35,917 bases of DNA from positions 1 through 35,917 of the forward strand of contig JBNKKH010000001.1 in assembly GCA_050291725.1 (NCBI GenBank), read 5' to 3'. This DNA is from JAAGZL01 sp050291725. Lineage in GTDB: Bacteria; Pseudomonadota; Gammaproteobacteria; Chromatiales; Chromatiaceae. Within the stretch, counting starts at the first letter, position 1, and each line of letters starts with the position of its first letter. Below the pieces are notes generated by a model that was given only the letters and a program-made list of their open reading frames with translations, did not search any database and was not told the origin of the DNA. This document shows, piece by piece, positions 16,053 through 24,437 of this stretch. A program made the translations under genes and the position numbers.

Positions 16053-16068
16053 GCTATTGTGACTCTTT
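16044..16068. terminator. Possible bidirectional hairpin between convergent genes
   Basis: AAAGAGT (16044-16050) and ACTCTTT (16062-16068) form a 7-bp stem with an 11-nt loop. The stem holds the final codons of the methyltransferase and of the convergent chemoreceptor. The T run is only three bases in either direction, so termination would be weak. Confidence 0.3.
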
Positions 16069-17157
16069 ATCGAATTTGATCCGATCCAGCGCCGCAAACA
16101 CCTCGCCACTGCTATCCTCCATAACCTTAAATGACTCCATCAGTGCTGTGTAATCCAGCGACTGATCCTGGTCGATAATTTTAAAAATATCCTTTGTGCT
16201 GTCGTGCACCAATGAGTGAGGATATTCCAAGTTGCCATAATGATCGGAACAGGAAAAGAACTCCATACCCTCTCCTTCGTAATACCACTTGCCCAGACGG
16301 CAATTGTGATGATCGACAAAATCAAATGCCGCCTCACCCTTATTCACTGAGAGATAAGTATTCACTTTCCACAAAATATGATCCAGCTTAGCCAGACTCA
16401 TAAAGACATTATCAGTAGTTACCGAGATCCCTTCGAAGTAACCGTCCACCCTGTCATTCATCGCAACCAGACCGCCGCGGAATCCATGTACGGTTTCATT
16501 AACCTCATCAATCTTTTCTGTGAGCTGTAAAGAGGAAGAACTAACTGAACTCACATTTTCATGCAAGGACTTAATCACTTCGTTAGTTTCAGCGATAGCC
16601 GATTGTGTTTTATCCGCCAGCCCCCTCACCTCGTCAGCTACCACAGCAAAACCTCTGCCCTGTTCGCCAGCTCTAGCCGCTTCAATTGCAGCATTAAGCG
16701 CCAACAGATTAGTTTGCTCTGCAATCCCTCTGATTAGGGCAAGAATTGAGCTAATCTCTTCTGCGCGTGACGACATTCCCTCTACGGCTTCCACGGAGTG
16801 TTTGGAAATGTCGGTCAAAACACCTAGGTCATCTGTAATTCCGTTGATACTTACCGCTAAGTTGGAAAAGTCGTTATCAATATCACTTACCGAACTAATA
16901 GCAACCTTGGCCATATCAACAGAACCAGATAGATTTGACTGGATATCCTGTAACCCATGCTTCAGATGTTCGTTCTCAAACTCCATCAGCCCGCCAAGCT
17001 GCTGTTCCCTATCGGCCCTATGCAGCTTAAGCTCATCTAATTCAGTCGTAACGTCATTCAACTCTGCCTGTGATCTCTCAAGCTCCTGACGTAACTCACT
17101 GTTCTCATTCTCCAACTCGGCTAAACGCGCTTTAGCTTTATTATTAAACCAATCCAT
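16054..17157 (-). CDS. Soluble chemoreceptor with C-terminal CZB zinc-binding domain
   Basis: A 367-residue cytoplasmic methyl-accepting chemotaxis protein with no transmembrane segment. A coiled coil (about 11-70) leads into the signalling tip IAEQTNLLALNAAIEAARAG (145-164) with QGRGFAVVADEVR. The C-terminal CZB domain has the expected 3-His/1-Cys zinc ligands: His260, Cys286 in DHHNCRLGKWY, His314 and His318. CZB receptors bind zinc tightly; in known cases the Zn-Cys site reacts with oxidants such as hypochlorous acid. Start: ATG at 17157 lies 6 nt after AGGAG, whereas the ATG at 17163 abuts it. No chemotaxis genes adjoin it. Confidence 0.92.
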   Translation of the reverse strand: MDWFNNKAKARLAELENENSELRQELERSQAELNDVTTELDELKLHRADREQQLGGLMEFENEHLKHGLQDIQSNLSGSVDMAKVAISSVSDIDNDFSNLAVSINGITDDLGVLTDISKHSVEAVEGMSSRAEEISSILALIRGIAEQTNLLALNAAIEAARAGEQGRGFAVVADEVRGLADKTQSAIAETNEVIKSLHENVSSVSSSSLQLTEKIDEVNETVHGFRGGLVAMNDRVDGYFEGISVTTDNVFMSLAKLDHILWKVNTYLSVNKGEAAFDFVDHHNCRLGKWYYEGEGMEFFSCSDHYGNLEYPHSLVHDSTKDIFKIIDQDQSLDYTALMESFKVMEDSSGEVFAALDRIKFDKESQ

Positions 17158-17302
17158 CTCCATCTCCTGTTAATTTATTTATGATTTTATTATTATTTAC
17201 ATTACAGTCAGTCCGACGTATCGGGTATGTTATCGGCTCTACCCACAAATACTTTAGCAAAATAACAGCATAACCTTACATAATCGCGCATTTAATAGAG
17301 CT

Positions 17303-17350
17303 AAAAAAACAGCTGCTCCCGTATGCTATCAAGCTACGGAAACAGCTGTT
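17303..17350 (-). terminator. Intrinsic terminator of the histone-H1-like gene
   Basis: On the minus strand AACAGCTG (17350-17343) pairs with CAGCTGTT (17315-17308), and an inner CCGTA/TACGG stem (17339-17335 with 17323-17319) extends it across a small internal loop. A run of seven T follows (17309-17303). It lies about 80 bp after the stop of the basic protein gene and also insulates the downstream chemoreceptor gene. Confidence 0.75.
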
Positions 17351-17432
17351 ATTTTGTCCAGAGAATTAGGACTTATGCTTCTAAATAGCAGAATCTGCTA
17401 ATTAGAAATATAGACAGAAGCGCTATAAAACC

Positions 17433-17765
17433 TTACTTAGCAACCGCCTTCTTCTTTGCGCGACGCTTGGTTTTCTTAGGCTTGGTTACAGCACCGTACT
17501 TCTTAATTGCATCTTTGGTACGAGCGGCAAGAAACCTATCAGTAGCAGTTTTAGTAGACTCCAAAAGTTTGAGCAGCGCAGCTGTGCGACGGTCACTTTC
17601 ACGAGCCTGTTTTTTAGCCTCTGAAGCTTCTGCCTTGGCAGCCTTGAGACTTTCACGCAGCTTGGCTATTGTTTCAGCCTGGCGATTAACCGCTGCGACT
17701 TTCTTCTTTGCCGCAACCTTTTTCTTTGCAACTCTCTTCTTGGTTACTTTTTTCTTAACTACCAT
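17433..17765 (-). CDS. Histone-H1-like lysine/alanine-rich basic protein
   Basis: A 110-residue protein of very low complexity. Lys/Val/Ala repeats fill residues 1-26 (KKKVTKKRVAKKKVAAKKK) and a basic tail covers the last 17. Between them is a helical, mixed-charge segment (about 30-70, AETIAKLRESLKAAKAEASE) likely to form a coiled coil. Such proteins resemble the bacterial histone H1-like group, which bind DNA through lysine-rich tails and compact the nucleoid, but homology cannot be judged in repeats. The ATG at 17765 has AGAGGTG 6 nt upstream and a terminator follows, so it is a single-gene unit. A -10-like TATAAT lies at 17837-17832. Confidence 0.75.
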   Translation of the reverse strand: MVVKKKVTKKRVAKKKVAAKKKVAAVNRQAETIAKLRESLKAAKAEASEAKKQARESDRRTAALLKLLESTKTATDRFLAARTKDAIKKYGAVTKPKKTKRRAKKKAVAK

Positions 17766-17831
17766 TAGACACCTCTTAATTTAATTTGCAAAACATGTTT
17801 TAAAATTGCCGTGTGCTATACAACGACATGA

Positions 17832-17837
17832 ATTATA
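17832..17837 (-). promoter_or_regulatory. Possible -10 box for the histone-H1-like gene
   Basis: A perfect TATAAT on the minus strand, 66 bp upstream of the start at 17765. No good -35 hexamer is seen 16-18 bp before it, so this is a tentative call. The surrounding region is very A/T-rich. Confidence 0.35.
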
Positions 17838-17995
17838 GTAGTTCTTAATAAAAATGGTATAAGTAACGGGCTTTTTTTACAAAAAACTTGTTCCCAATAG
17901 AAAAATAAACCTGTTTACAAACATAAACCCAATCATCATATATACTTTCAATTAACGGCAACAAGCTAAATATCTGTCTTAATATTATGATTATC

Positions 17996-18475
17996 ATGAA
18001 CAGTTCATTAATAAGAACTCGCTCTAAGAATCTATTAGAGATAGTTTGTTTCTGCTCTCTTCTTACCCTATCTACGCCATCATCTGTTTATGCTGGCGGC
18101 GTATGCATGGTTGCCAAAGAACTCGGCAACTCACTTGCTATTGAGTGGATCGCAGATGCAAAAGTGCCTGTGGATAGCGCAATTGAAAAAGCCAAAACAA
18201 AACTGCAAACGCAGGGATTCGCTAAGAAAAAATTACAGGATGTGCATGTGCAGGCCAACACCAACCTGACCCATGGCTACATGATAATAATTAAAACCAA
18301 GTACCGGACACCATACAAGACAACTATGGGCGACACTCGCACCAGCTATGGCTGTGGATTTAGTGAGAGATCGTTTGCTGAGGCCGAACAGGCTGCCGTA
18401 AAGAATCTCAGAAGTTACTCCTGGGGTTGGAAGAACGACTACGGCTATGAGCTACATGCCAAGCATGAGTTCTAA
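17996..18475 (+). CDS. Secreted protein of unknown family
   Basis: About 159 residues with a signal peptide (LLEIVCFCSLLTLSTPSSVY, cleavage probably after AYA/AGG). The mature part is about 125 residues with two cysteines, in GGVCMVAK and YGCGFSERSF, that could form a disulfide. An amphipathic helix AEAEQAAVKNLRSYSW precedes an aromatic C-terminal stretch (GWKNDYGYEL). I recognise no family; the C-terminal layout faintly recalls small periplasmic proteins with a GC-x-SFAEAEQxA motif. Two ATG codons are possible (17987 and 17996), three codons apart. It stands alone, convergent with gatB and divergent from the basic-protein gene. Confidence 0.6.
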   Translation: MNSSLIRTRSKNLLEIVCFCSLLTLSTPSSVYAGGVCMVAKELGNSLAIEWIADAKVPVDSAIEKAKTKLQTQGFAKKKLQDVHVQANTNLTHGYMIIIKTKYRTPYKTTMGDTRTSYGCGFSERSFAEAEQAAVKNLRSYSWGWKNDYGYELHAKHEF

Positions 18476-18505
18476 ACCACTATAGATAACAGCAAAACAA
18501 CCAAA

Positions 18506-19948
18506 CTAAAGTTTTTGTTTCAGCAACTCATTTACCTGTTGTGGATTAGCCTTGCCTTTTGAGGCCTTCATCACCTGCCCGACAAAGAACCCAAGCATCT
18601 TGCCACGTTTCTGCTCTTCCGCGCTGCGGTAGTTTTCCACCTGCTGTGGATTAGCAGCAATCACCTCATCAACAATCTGTTCAATAGCGCCGCTGTCGGT
18701 GATCTGCTTCAGGCCCTTTGCTTGGATAATTTCATCGGCACTACCCTCGCCGTTCCAGATTGCATCAAACACCTGCTTGGCAATCTTGCCGGAGATAGTG
18801 TTATCCAAGATACGTTGGATAAGCTCGCCCAGCATCTCAGCTGATACCGGAGTTTCAGCAATCTCAATATTCTCTTTATTCAGAGCTGCGGCCAACTCAC
18901 CCATAACCCAGTTGGCAGAGATCTTTGCATCACCGGACACCTTCACCACGACCTCATAGTAATCAGCTAGTTCACGACTTGAGACCAGAGAAACCGCATC
19001 CTGAATATTCAGTTCATATTGATCCATAAAACGTTGGCGCCGCGCCTCCGGCAGCTCTGGCATATCAGCAGTAACCGCTGCTACGAACTCGTCATCAAAC
19101 TCTACCGGCAGCAGATCTGGATCTGGGAAATAGCGATAGTCGTTAGCCTCTTCTTTGGTACGCATAGAGCGGGTCTCATCCTTATCCGCATCATACAGCC
19201 GAGTCTCTTGTACCACTGCACCGCCGGACTCCAACACATCAATCTGGCGCTCAACCTCAAAGTTAATGGCTTTTTCCAAAAAACGGAATGAGTTGATGTT
19301 CTTTAGTTCCGCCCGAGTACCGAACTCCTCCTGTCCTTTAGGACGAATCGAAACATTGGCATCCACACGGAAAGAGCCCTCCTGCATATTGCCATCACAC
19401 ACATCAATGTAGCGAACTATCTGATGAATAAGTTTGGCGTAGGCTACCGCTTCTTTAGCGGAGCGCATGTCAGGCTCGGAAACAATTTCCAGCAAGGGGG
19501 TCCCAGCTCGGTTAAGATCGATACCGCTCATGCCATGAAAATCTTCATGCAGCGATTTACCCGCATCCTCTTCCAGATGGGCACGAGTAACACCGATAGT
19601 TTTTACCGCACCATCATCCAGAACTATATCCACGCGCCCAAAACCAACAATTGGTAGTTCGTACTGGCTTATCTGATACCCCTTGGGCAGGTCTGGGTAG
19701 AAGTAGTTTTTACGAGCAAAGATGGAGCGCCGTCCCAACTCTGCGCCAATAGCAGTGCCAAACTTTACCGCCATACGTACCACCTCTTCATTTAGTACCG
19801 GTAACACCCCCGGCATACCAAGATCCACATTGCAGGCCTGAGTGTTTGGCTCAGAACCAAAGGCGATAGAGGACCCAGAGAATATCTTGGAGTTGGTGGC
19901 AAGCTGGGCATGAATTTCAAGCCCGATTACTGTTTCCCATTGCATCAT
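18506..19948 (-). CDS. gatB: Asp/Glu-tRNA amidotransferase subunit B
   Basis: tRNA-binding and kinase subunit of GatCAB, which converts Asp-tRNA(Asn) or Glu-tRNA(Gln) to the amidated form. The product of about 480 residues begins MMQWETVIGLEIHAQLATNS. It has the conserved GSEPNTQACNVDLGMPGVLP and ARKNYFYPDLPKGYQISQYE segments of the cradle domain. A C-terminal YqeY-like tail ends in GKANPQQVNELL. Start: the ATG at 19948 (or 19945) has GGAAAC 3-5 nt upstream; a TTG start at 19975 would overlap gatA and is less likely. It is the last gene of gatC-gatA-gatB. Confidence 0.96.
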   Translation of the reverse strand: MMQWETVIGLEIHAQLATNSKIFSGSSIAFGSEPNTQACNVDLGMPGVLPVLNEEVVRMAVKFGTAIGAELGRRSIFARKNYFYPDLPKGYQISQYELPIVGFGRVDIVLDDGAVKTIGVTRAHLEEDAGKSLHEDFHGMSGIDLNRAGTPLLEIVSEPDMRSAKEAVAYAKLIHQIVRYIDVCDGNMQEGSFRVDANVSIRPKGQEEFGTRAELKNINSFRFLEKAINFEVERQIDVLESGGAVVQETRLYDADKDETRSMRTKEEANDYRYFPDPDLLPVEFDDEFVAAVTADMPELPEARRQRFMDQYELNIQDAVSLVSSRELADYYEVVVKVSGDAKISANWVMGELAAALNKENIEIAETPVSAEMLGELIQRILDNTISGKIAKQVFDAIWNGEGSADEIIQAKGLKQITDSGAIEQIVDEVIAANPQQVENYRSAEEQKRGKMLGFFVGQVMKASKGKANPQQVNELLKQKL

Positions 19949-19967
19949 TCGTTTCCAATCAAAATCT

Positions 19968-21422
19968 TTATTCAAAACCGTTCGGCACCGCTAGATGCCA
20001 GTCTGTTGCCTGCTGTAGACGGTGTGCCACATTTAACAGCTTGGCCTCAGCAAAATAGTTGCCGATAATCTGCAGACCAACCGGAAGACCATCTGCCGGC
20101 TGTACCGGAATGGACATTCCAGGCAATCCCGCCAGATTGACCGCTATGGTGTAGATATCGGATAAATACATAGTGACCGGATCGTTGGCCTTCTCCCCCA
20201 CACCAAATGCGGTGGTAGGAGAGGTTGGACCCATAATCACATCCACCTGCTCAAAGGCCTGTTTAAAATCATCCGAGATCAAGTGTCGTAGCTGTTGAGC
20301 CTTTAGATAGTAAGCGTCGTAATAACCAGCCGACAGGGCGTAGGTACCGATCATTATGCGGCGCTTCACCTCGGCGCCAAAACCTTCACTGCGGGAACGT
20401 TTATACAGATCTTCCAGATCCTTGGGATCTTCACATCTGTGGCCGTAACGCACACCGTCAAAGCGGGCCAGATTGGAAGAGCACTCCGCTGGAGCCACAA
20501 CGTAGTAAGTGGGAACAGCAAGATTGGTATTGGGCAGGCTGATCTCCACAATCTCAGCGCCCAACTTCTTGTACTCTTCTATGGCAGCCTCAATGGAGGC
20601 AGCAACCTGCGAATCCAAGCCAGTATCAAAATACTCCTTAGGCAGCCCTATCTTCAGTCCGGTCAAATCAGCGCTCAAGTTCGCCGAATAATCAGGCACG
20701 GGCTCATCTACGCTAGTGGAGTCTCTTGGATCCACTCCAGCCATAGCCTGCAACATAATTGCAGCATCTTCCGCGCTCCTAGTCATGGGACCGCCTTGGT
20801 CCAGACTAGAGGCAAAAGCAATCATGCCGTAGCGAGAGACCCGCCCATAGGTAGGCTTGATTCCCGTGATGCCACAAAATGCAGCTGGCTGACGAATGGA
20901 GCCGCCGGTATCTGTCCCGGTAGCTGCCACACAGAGCCTGGCAGCAACTGCGGCAGCCGAACCACCAGAGGAGCCGCCCGGAACCTTTTCCAGATCCCAG
21001 GGGTTTTTCACCGGCCCATACCAGCTGGTTTCGTTAGATGAGCCCATAGCAAACTCATCCATATTAGACTTACCCAGGGTTACTGCACCAGCAGCATTTA
21101 GCTTCTCCACCACAGCCGCATCATAAGGAGAGACAAAACTATCCAACATGCGGGAACCGCAGCTAGTCTTTATCCCCTTGGTGCAGAAAATATCTTTCTG
21201 GATAATGGGGATACCGGCAAGGGTGTCGGCATCTCCAGACTTAATCCTAGCATCTGCTGCATTGGCCCTGGCCACGGCCTCATCTCCACACTCTGTAATG
21301 AGGCTATTCAGCTGCCCCTCCATGGATCCAATGCGGCCAAGAAAGTGCTTAGTTAACTCAACACTACTGAACTCACCTGCCCGCAATCCAGCTGCCAGTT
21401 GCGAAATACTCTTGTTATGCAT
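19968..21422 (-). CDS. gatA: Asp/Glu-tRNA amidotransferase subunit A
   Basis: Glutaminase subunit of GatCAB; it releases ammonia that is channelled to GatB. The 484-residue amidase-signature protein has the catalytic triad Lys76 (IPIIQKDIF), cis-Ser at 151/152 (VPGGSSGGSAAA) and nucleophile Ser176 (TGTDTGGSIRQP). The ATG at 21422 follows the gatC stop (21426-21424) by one base, so the two are translationally coupled. An upstream in-frame TTG at 21431 is a poorer choice. The presence of gatCAB suggests that Asn-tRNA, Gln-tRNA or both are made indirectly in this organism, as in pseudomonads. Confidence 0.97.
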   Translation of the reverse strand: MHNKSISQLAAGLRAGEFSSVELTKHFLGRIGSMEGQLNSLITECGDEAVARANAADARIKSGDADTLAGIPIIQKDIFCTKGIKTSCGSRMLDSFVSPYDAAVVEKLNAAGAVTLGKSNMDEFAMGSSNETSWYGPVKNPWDLEKVPGGSSGGSAAAVAARLCVAATGTDTGGSIRQPAAFCGITGIKPTYGRVSRYGMIAFASSLDQGGPMTRSAEDAAIMLQAMAGVDPRDSTSVDEPVPDYSANLSADLTGLKIGLPKEYFDTGLDSQVAASIEAAIEEYKKLGAEIVEISLPNTNLAVPTYYVVAPAECSSNLARFDGVRYGHRCEDPKDLEDLYKRSRSEGFGAEVKRRIMIGTYALSAGYYDAYYLKAQQLRHLISDDFKQAFEQVDVIMGPTSPTTAFGVGEKANDPVTMYLSDIYTIAVNLAGLPGMSIPVQPADGLPVGLQIIGNYFAEAKLLNVAHRLQQATDWHLAVPNGFE

Positions 21423-21423
21423 C

Positions 21424-21711
21424 TTATTCAATCACCTTCGGAACCAGATATAGGCCATTCTCGGTCTGAGGAGCAATAGATTGAAACAGCTCACGCTGGT
21501 CCTCCTCCGTAACCCGGTCTGGGCGCAGAGGCTGAGTCATATGGAGCGGATGAGCCATTGGAGTTACCCCTGAGGTATCCACAGAACTCATCTGTTCCAC
21601 CATATTTAGAATATCGGAGAGACCGGCAGCGACACTATCCAGCTCACCCTTATCCACCGCCAAACGGGCAAGATGGGCAATCTTCTCCACATCATCTCTT
21701 ACTAATGACAT
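21424..21711 (-). CDS. gatC: Asp/Glu-tRNA amidotransferase subunit C
   Basis: Small structural subunit (95 residues) that wraps around GatA and GatB and stabilises the complex. The sequence begins MSLVRDDVEKIAHLARLAVD and ends in the conserved LRPDRVTEEDQRELFQSIAP...LVPKVIE layout. The ATG at 21711 has GAGGGAG just upstream. It is the first gene of the gatC-gatA-gatB operon and is divergent from mreB across about 206 bp, an arrangement also found in Pseudomonas. Confidence 0.96.
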   Translation of the reverse strand: MSLVRDDVEKIAHLARLAVDKGELDSVAAGLSDILNMVEQMSSVDTSGVTPMAHPLHMTQPLRPDRVTEEDQRELFQSIAPQTENGLYLVPKVIE

Positions 21712-21917
21712 AACTCCCTCGGAAAGTTTGTAATGGCAAAGTGGGTAAAATTACCATATTAGCTAGATCACTGCAGGGAAAACTGTGATAAATTGCGATT
21801 TACTGGCTATAGAATCTTGCTCAACTCCCCACCCATTGTTAGATTATGTCAGTTCACATGGGGCCAGACAGCCCCAGCCCATTAACGCAGTATTTTTTTT
21901 GAGATATTTATCACGCT

Positions 21918-22964
21918 ATGTTACGACGCATCAGAGGGATTTTTTCCAACGACCTTTCCATCGACCTTGGAACTGCAAACACCCTAATCTACACTCGCGG
22001 TCGCGGGATTGTATTGAATGAGCCATCGGTAGTGGCAATTCGCCAGGATCGACTCCAGACTGGCGGCAGGTCAGTAGTAGCGGTGGGAGAAGAGGCGAAA
22101 AAGATGCTGGGACGCACCCCGGCCAATATAACAGCAATTCGCCCACTAAAAGACGGGGTTATTGCTGATTTCACCGTCACTGAAAAGATGCTGCAGCACT
22201 TTATCCGCAAAGTCCACGAAACCAGACTAATTAGACCCAGCCCCAGGGTTCTGGTATGCGTTCCCTGCGGCTCTACCCAGGTTGAGCGCCGAGCCATTAA
22301 AGAATCTGCCATCAGCGCAGGGGCCCGAGAGGTATACCTCATAGACGAACCGATGTCTGCCGCCATTGGCGCAGGCTTGCCAGTTGATGAGGCCAGAGGA
22401 TCTATGGTTCTGGATATCGGTGGCGGCACCTCTGAAGTTGCCATCATCTCTCTAAGTGGTATTGTCTACGCCAACTCTGCACGCGTGGGTGGCGACCGTC
22501 TAGATGAGGCAATTATAAGCTTTGTGCGTAGAAACTATGGAACCCTTATCGGTGAATCTACTGCAGAAAGGATCAAGGAAGAGATTGGTAGCGCCTACCC
22601 CAGAAGTGACATCAAAGAGATGGAAGTTACGGGACGCAATTTAGCTGAGGGCATACCCAAGAGCTTTATTATCAATAGCAACGAGGTGCTCGAAGCTCTG
22701 CAAGAGCCTCTCTCAGGCATTGTGGATTCAGTCAAAACAGCTCTGGAGCAGACCCCGCCAGAACTAACCGCAGATGTAGCCGAGCGCGGCTTGGTCCTTA
22801 CCGGAGGCGGAGCCCTATTAAGCAATATAGACCGTCTACTAGAGGAAGAGACCGGACTACCCGTATTGGTTGCAGAAGACCCCCTGACCTGCGTTGCCCG
22901 TGGTGGCGGCAGGGCGCTAGAGCTCATGGATCGACGCGGAGGGGATATTTTTGCGGTAGAATAG
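21918..22964 (+). CDS. mreB: Rod-shape-determining actin homologue MreB
   Basis: Cytoplasmic actin-like ATPase that forms membrane-bound filaments guiding cell-wall elongation. The 348-residue product is full length. Its N-terminus MLRRIRGIFSNDLSIDLGTA carries the phosphate 1 motif, followed by VLDIGGGTSEVAII (phosphate 2) and LVLTGGGALLSNID (adenosine motif). It opens a run of eleven plus-strand genes for cell-wall elongation. The 206-bp region shared with gatC must hold promoters for both directions, but I could not assign boxes with confidence. Confidence 0.98.
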   Translation: MLRRIRGIFSNDLSIDLGTANTLIYTRGRGIVLNEPSVVAIRQDRLQTGGRSVVAVGEEAKKMLGRTPANITAIRPLKDGVIADFTVTEKMLQHFIRKVHETRLIRPSPRVLVCVPCGSTQVERRAIKESAISAGAREVYLIDEPMSAAIGAGLPVDEARGSMVLDIGGGTSEVAIISLSGIVYANSARVGGDRLDEAIISFVRRNYGTLIGESTAERIKEEIGSAYPRSDIKEMEVTGRNLAEGIPKSFIINSNEVLEALQEPLSGIVDSVKTALEQTPPELTADVAERGLVLTGGGALLSNIDRLLEEETGLPVLVAEDPLTCVARGGGRALELMDRRGGDIFAVE

Positions 22965-23028
22965 GTCCAAATAATTTCGAGCTACAAATGCCATAACTAA
23001 CTCTGAAATAGATTTAGGAAGGACCTCT

Positions 23029-23952
23029 ATTAAACCGATCTACACATACGGCCCCTCAGATAACACCCGCCTTATTTTGGCGGTGGTGGTGTCCATCACC
23101 ATGCTGTTTGGCGGCCACAATCAGAAACATCTAAAAGCTGTGCAAAATATGCTGGCCACTGCAGTGTATCCACTGCATGTCGTAGCTAATCTTCCACTGC
23201 AGATCGGTAGGTGGACCAAGGATCTGTTCTCCACCAAGAGTCAACTCCAGGAGGAGAATGAAAAGCTGAAAAGGGATATGCTGATATTGCAAGCCCAACA
23301 GCAGAAATTTGCAGCCCTGGAAAATGAGAATATACGCCTAAGAGACCTACTAGACTCATCTCTCAAAGTAAAAGACCGAGTGCTAATTGCAGAAGTAATT
23401 GCAATTAACCTCGACCCATACATACACCAATTCCTGACAAACAAGGGTGCCAGCTCAGGAGTATTTGTGGGACAACCAGTTCTAGACGCCAACGCGGTTA
23501 TGGGACAAGTTACCCATGTAACCCCCTATACATCTACCGTGCTGATGATTACCGATGCCAGACACTCCCTGCCGGTACAGATTCTGCGTACTGGCCAAAG
23601 AGCTATAGCCGTGGGAACAGGAGATATAAACAAACTAAATATCCCCCACCTGCCTAACAACACCGACATTCAGGTGGGTGACCTGCTTGTAACGTCGGGC
23701 CTGGGAGGACGCTTCCCTCCGGGGTACCCAGTTGCCACCATAACCGAAGTAAAAAAGGTAGAAGGCAGTGCATTTATTGATATAGTTGCCACCCCTAATG
23801 CCCAACTTAATCACACCCGTGAAGTGCTGCTAGCATGGAGAGTGACCGCTCCAGTTGAACCAGAAGAGATATCAGAAGATCAGCCTACACAAGCGTCCGA
23901 AGACAATCCAGAAGAGCCTTCAGCTGAAGCTATAGTGGAGGAGGAGCAGTGA
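23029..23952 (+). CDS. mreC: Rod-shape-determining protein MreC with apparent ATT start codon
   Basis: Periplasmic scaffold anchored by one N-terminal helix; it links MreB/MreD to the PBP2/RodA synthase. The product is 307 residues if begun at ATT 23029. That reading gives M/I-KPIYTYGPSDNTRLILAV, matching the MreC N-terminus (MKPIF..GPS...RL). AGGAAGGA (23016-23023) lies 5 nt upstream as a ribosome binding site. Between the upstream in-frame stop (TAA 22972) and this point there is no ATG, GTG or TTG. The first conventional choice, TTG at 23077, has no ribosome binding site and removes the conserved cytosolic segment. The body has a coiled coil (about 65-100), the beta domains ending VTSGLGGRFPPGYPV, and an acidic C-terminal tail. 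The stop overlaps the mreD start. Confidence 0.93.
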   Translation: MKPIYTYGPSDNTRLILAVVVSITMLFGGHNQKHLKAVQNMLATAVYPLHVVANLPLQIGRWTKDLFSTKSQLQEENEKLKRDMLILQAQQQKFAALENENIRLRDLLDSSLKVKDRVLIAEVIAINLDPYIHQFLTNKGASSGVFVGQPVLDANAVMGQVTHVTPYTSTVLMITDARHSLPVQILRTGQRAIAVGTGDINKLNIPHLPNNTDIQVGDLLVTSGLGGRFPPGYPVATITEVKKVEGSAFIDIVATPNAQLNHTREVLLAWRVTAPVEPEEISEDQPTQASEDNPEEPSAEAIVEEEQ

Positions 23953-24437
23953 GCACCGGACGCAAACAAGGCATGTCCATCATTCTGCTGACATTCATAA
24001 TCAGCCTGATAATCACCCTAATACCACTGCCAGATATGGTGCGGCCTTTTCGTCCCCCCTGGTACACCCTGGTATTGATCTATTGGGCTATGGCCCATCC
24101 GGAAAAAATCGGAGTAGGGTCAGGCTGGATGTTAGGTTTAATAGTTGACGTAATGACCGGGTCTCTCCCAGGGCAGCATGCACTCACACTATCACTAGTT
24201 GCATACATTGTGGTTAAAACACATACCCAAATACGGGTATTTCCACTGTGGCAGCAATCGGTTGCGGTGATGATTCTGCTCTTTCTCGAGCCATTAATTA
24301 CGACATGGGCCATGGGCATAAGCCGCCAACCAGCCCCGCCCCTACTCTACTGGACCACCCCCGTTATCGGCATGCTGCTGTGGCCATGGATATTCATAAT
24401 CCTGCGGAATATTAGACAAAAGTTTCAAGTCCGTTAA
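23949..24437 (+). CDS. mreD: Rod-shape-determining protein MreD
   Basis: Inner-membrane partner of MreC, 162 residues with about five hydrophobic helices. Family features are the early PPWYTLVLIYWAMAHPEKIG and GWMLGLIVDVMTGSLPGQHA segments, the latter with the characteristic G-x-x-x-D-x-x-x-G-x-x-G-x-H pattern. The GTG start at 23949 overlaps the mreC stop (GTGA) and has GAGGAG just upstream. Its stop shares a base with the mrdA ATG (TAATG), so translation is coupled through mreC-mreD-mrdA. Confidence 0.95.
   Translation: MSTGRKQGMSIILLTFIISLIITLIPLPDMVRPFRPPWYTLVLIYWAMAHPEKIGVGSGWMLGLIVDVMTGSLPGQHALTLSLVAYIVVKTHTQIRVFPLWQQSVAVMILLFLEPLITTWAMGISRQPAPPLLYWTTPVIGMLLWPWIFIILRNIRQKFQVR

Noticed and set aside
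17790..17801. Perfect palindrome AAAACATGTTTT upstream of the histone-like gene
   Set aside because: Short and A/T-rich, with no recognised regulator and no second copy; too likely by chance.
23077..23079. TTG at 23077 as the mreC start
   Set aside because: No ribosome binding site precedes it, and it drops the conserved KPI...GPS...RL segment that is encoded in frame upstream.
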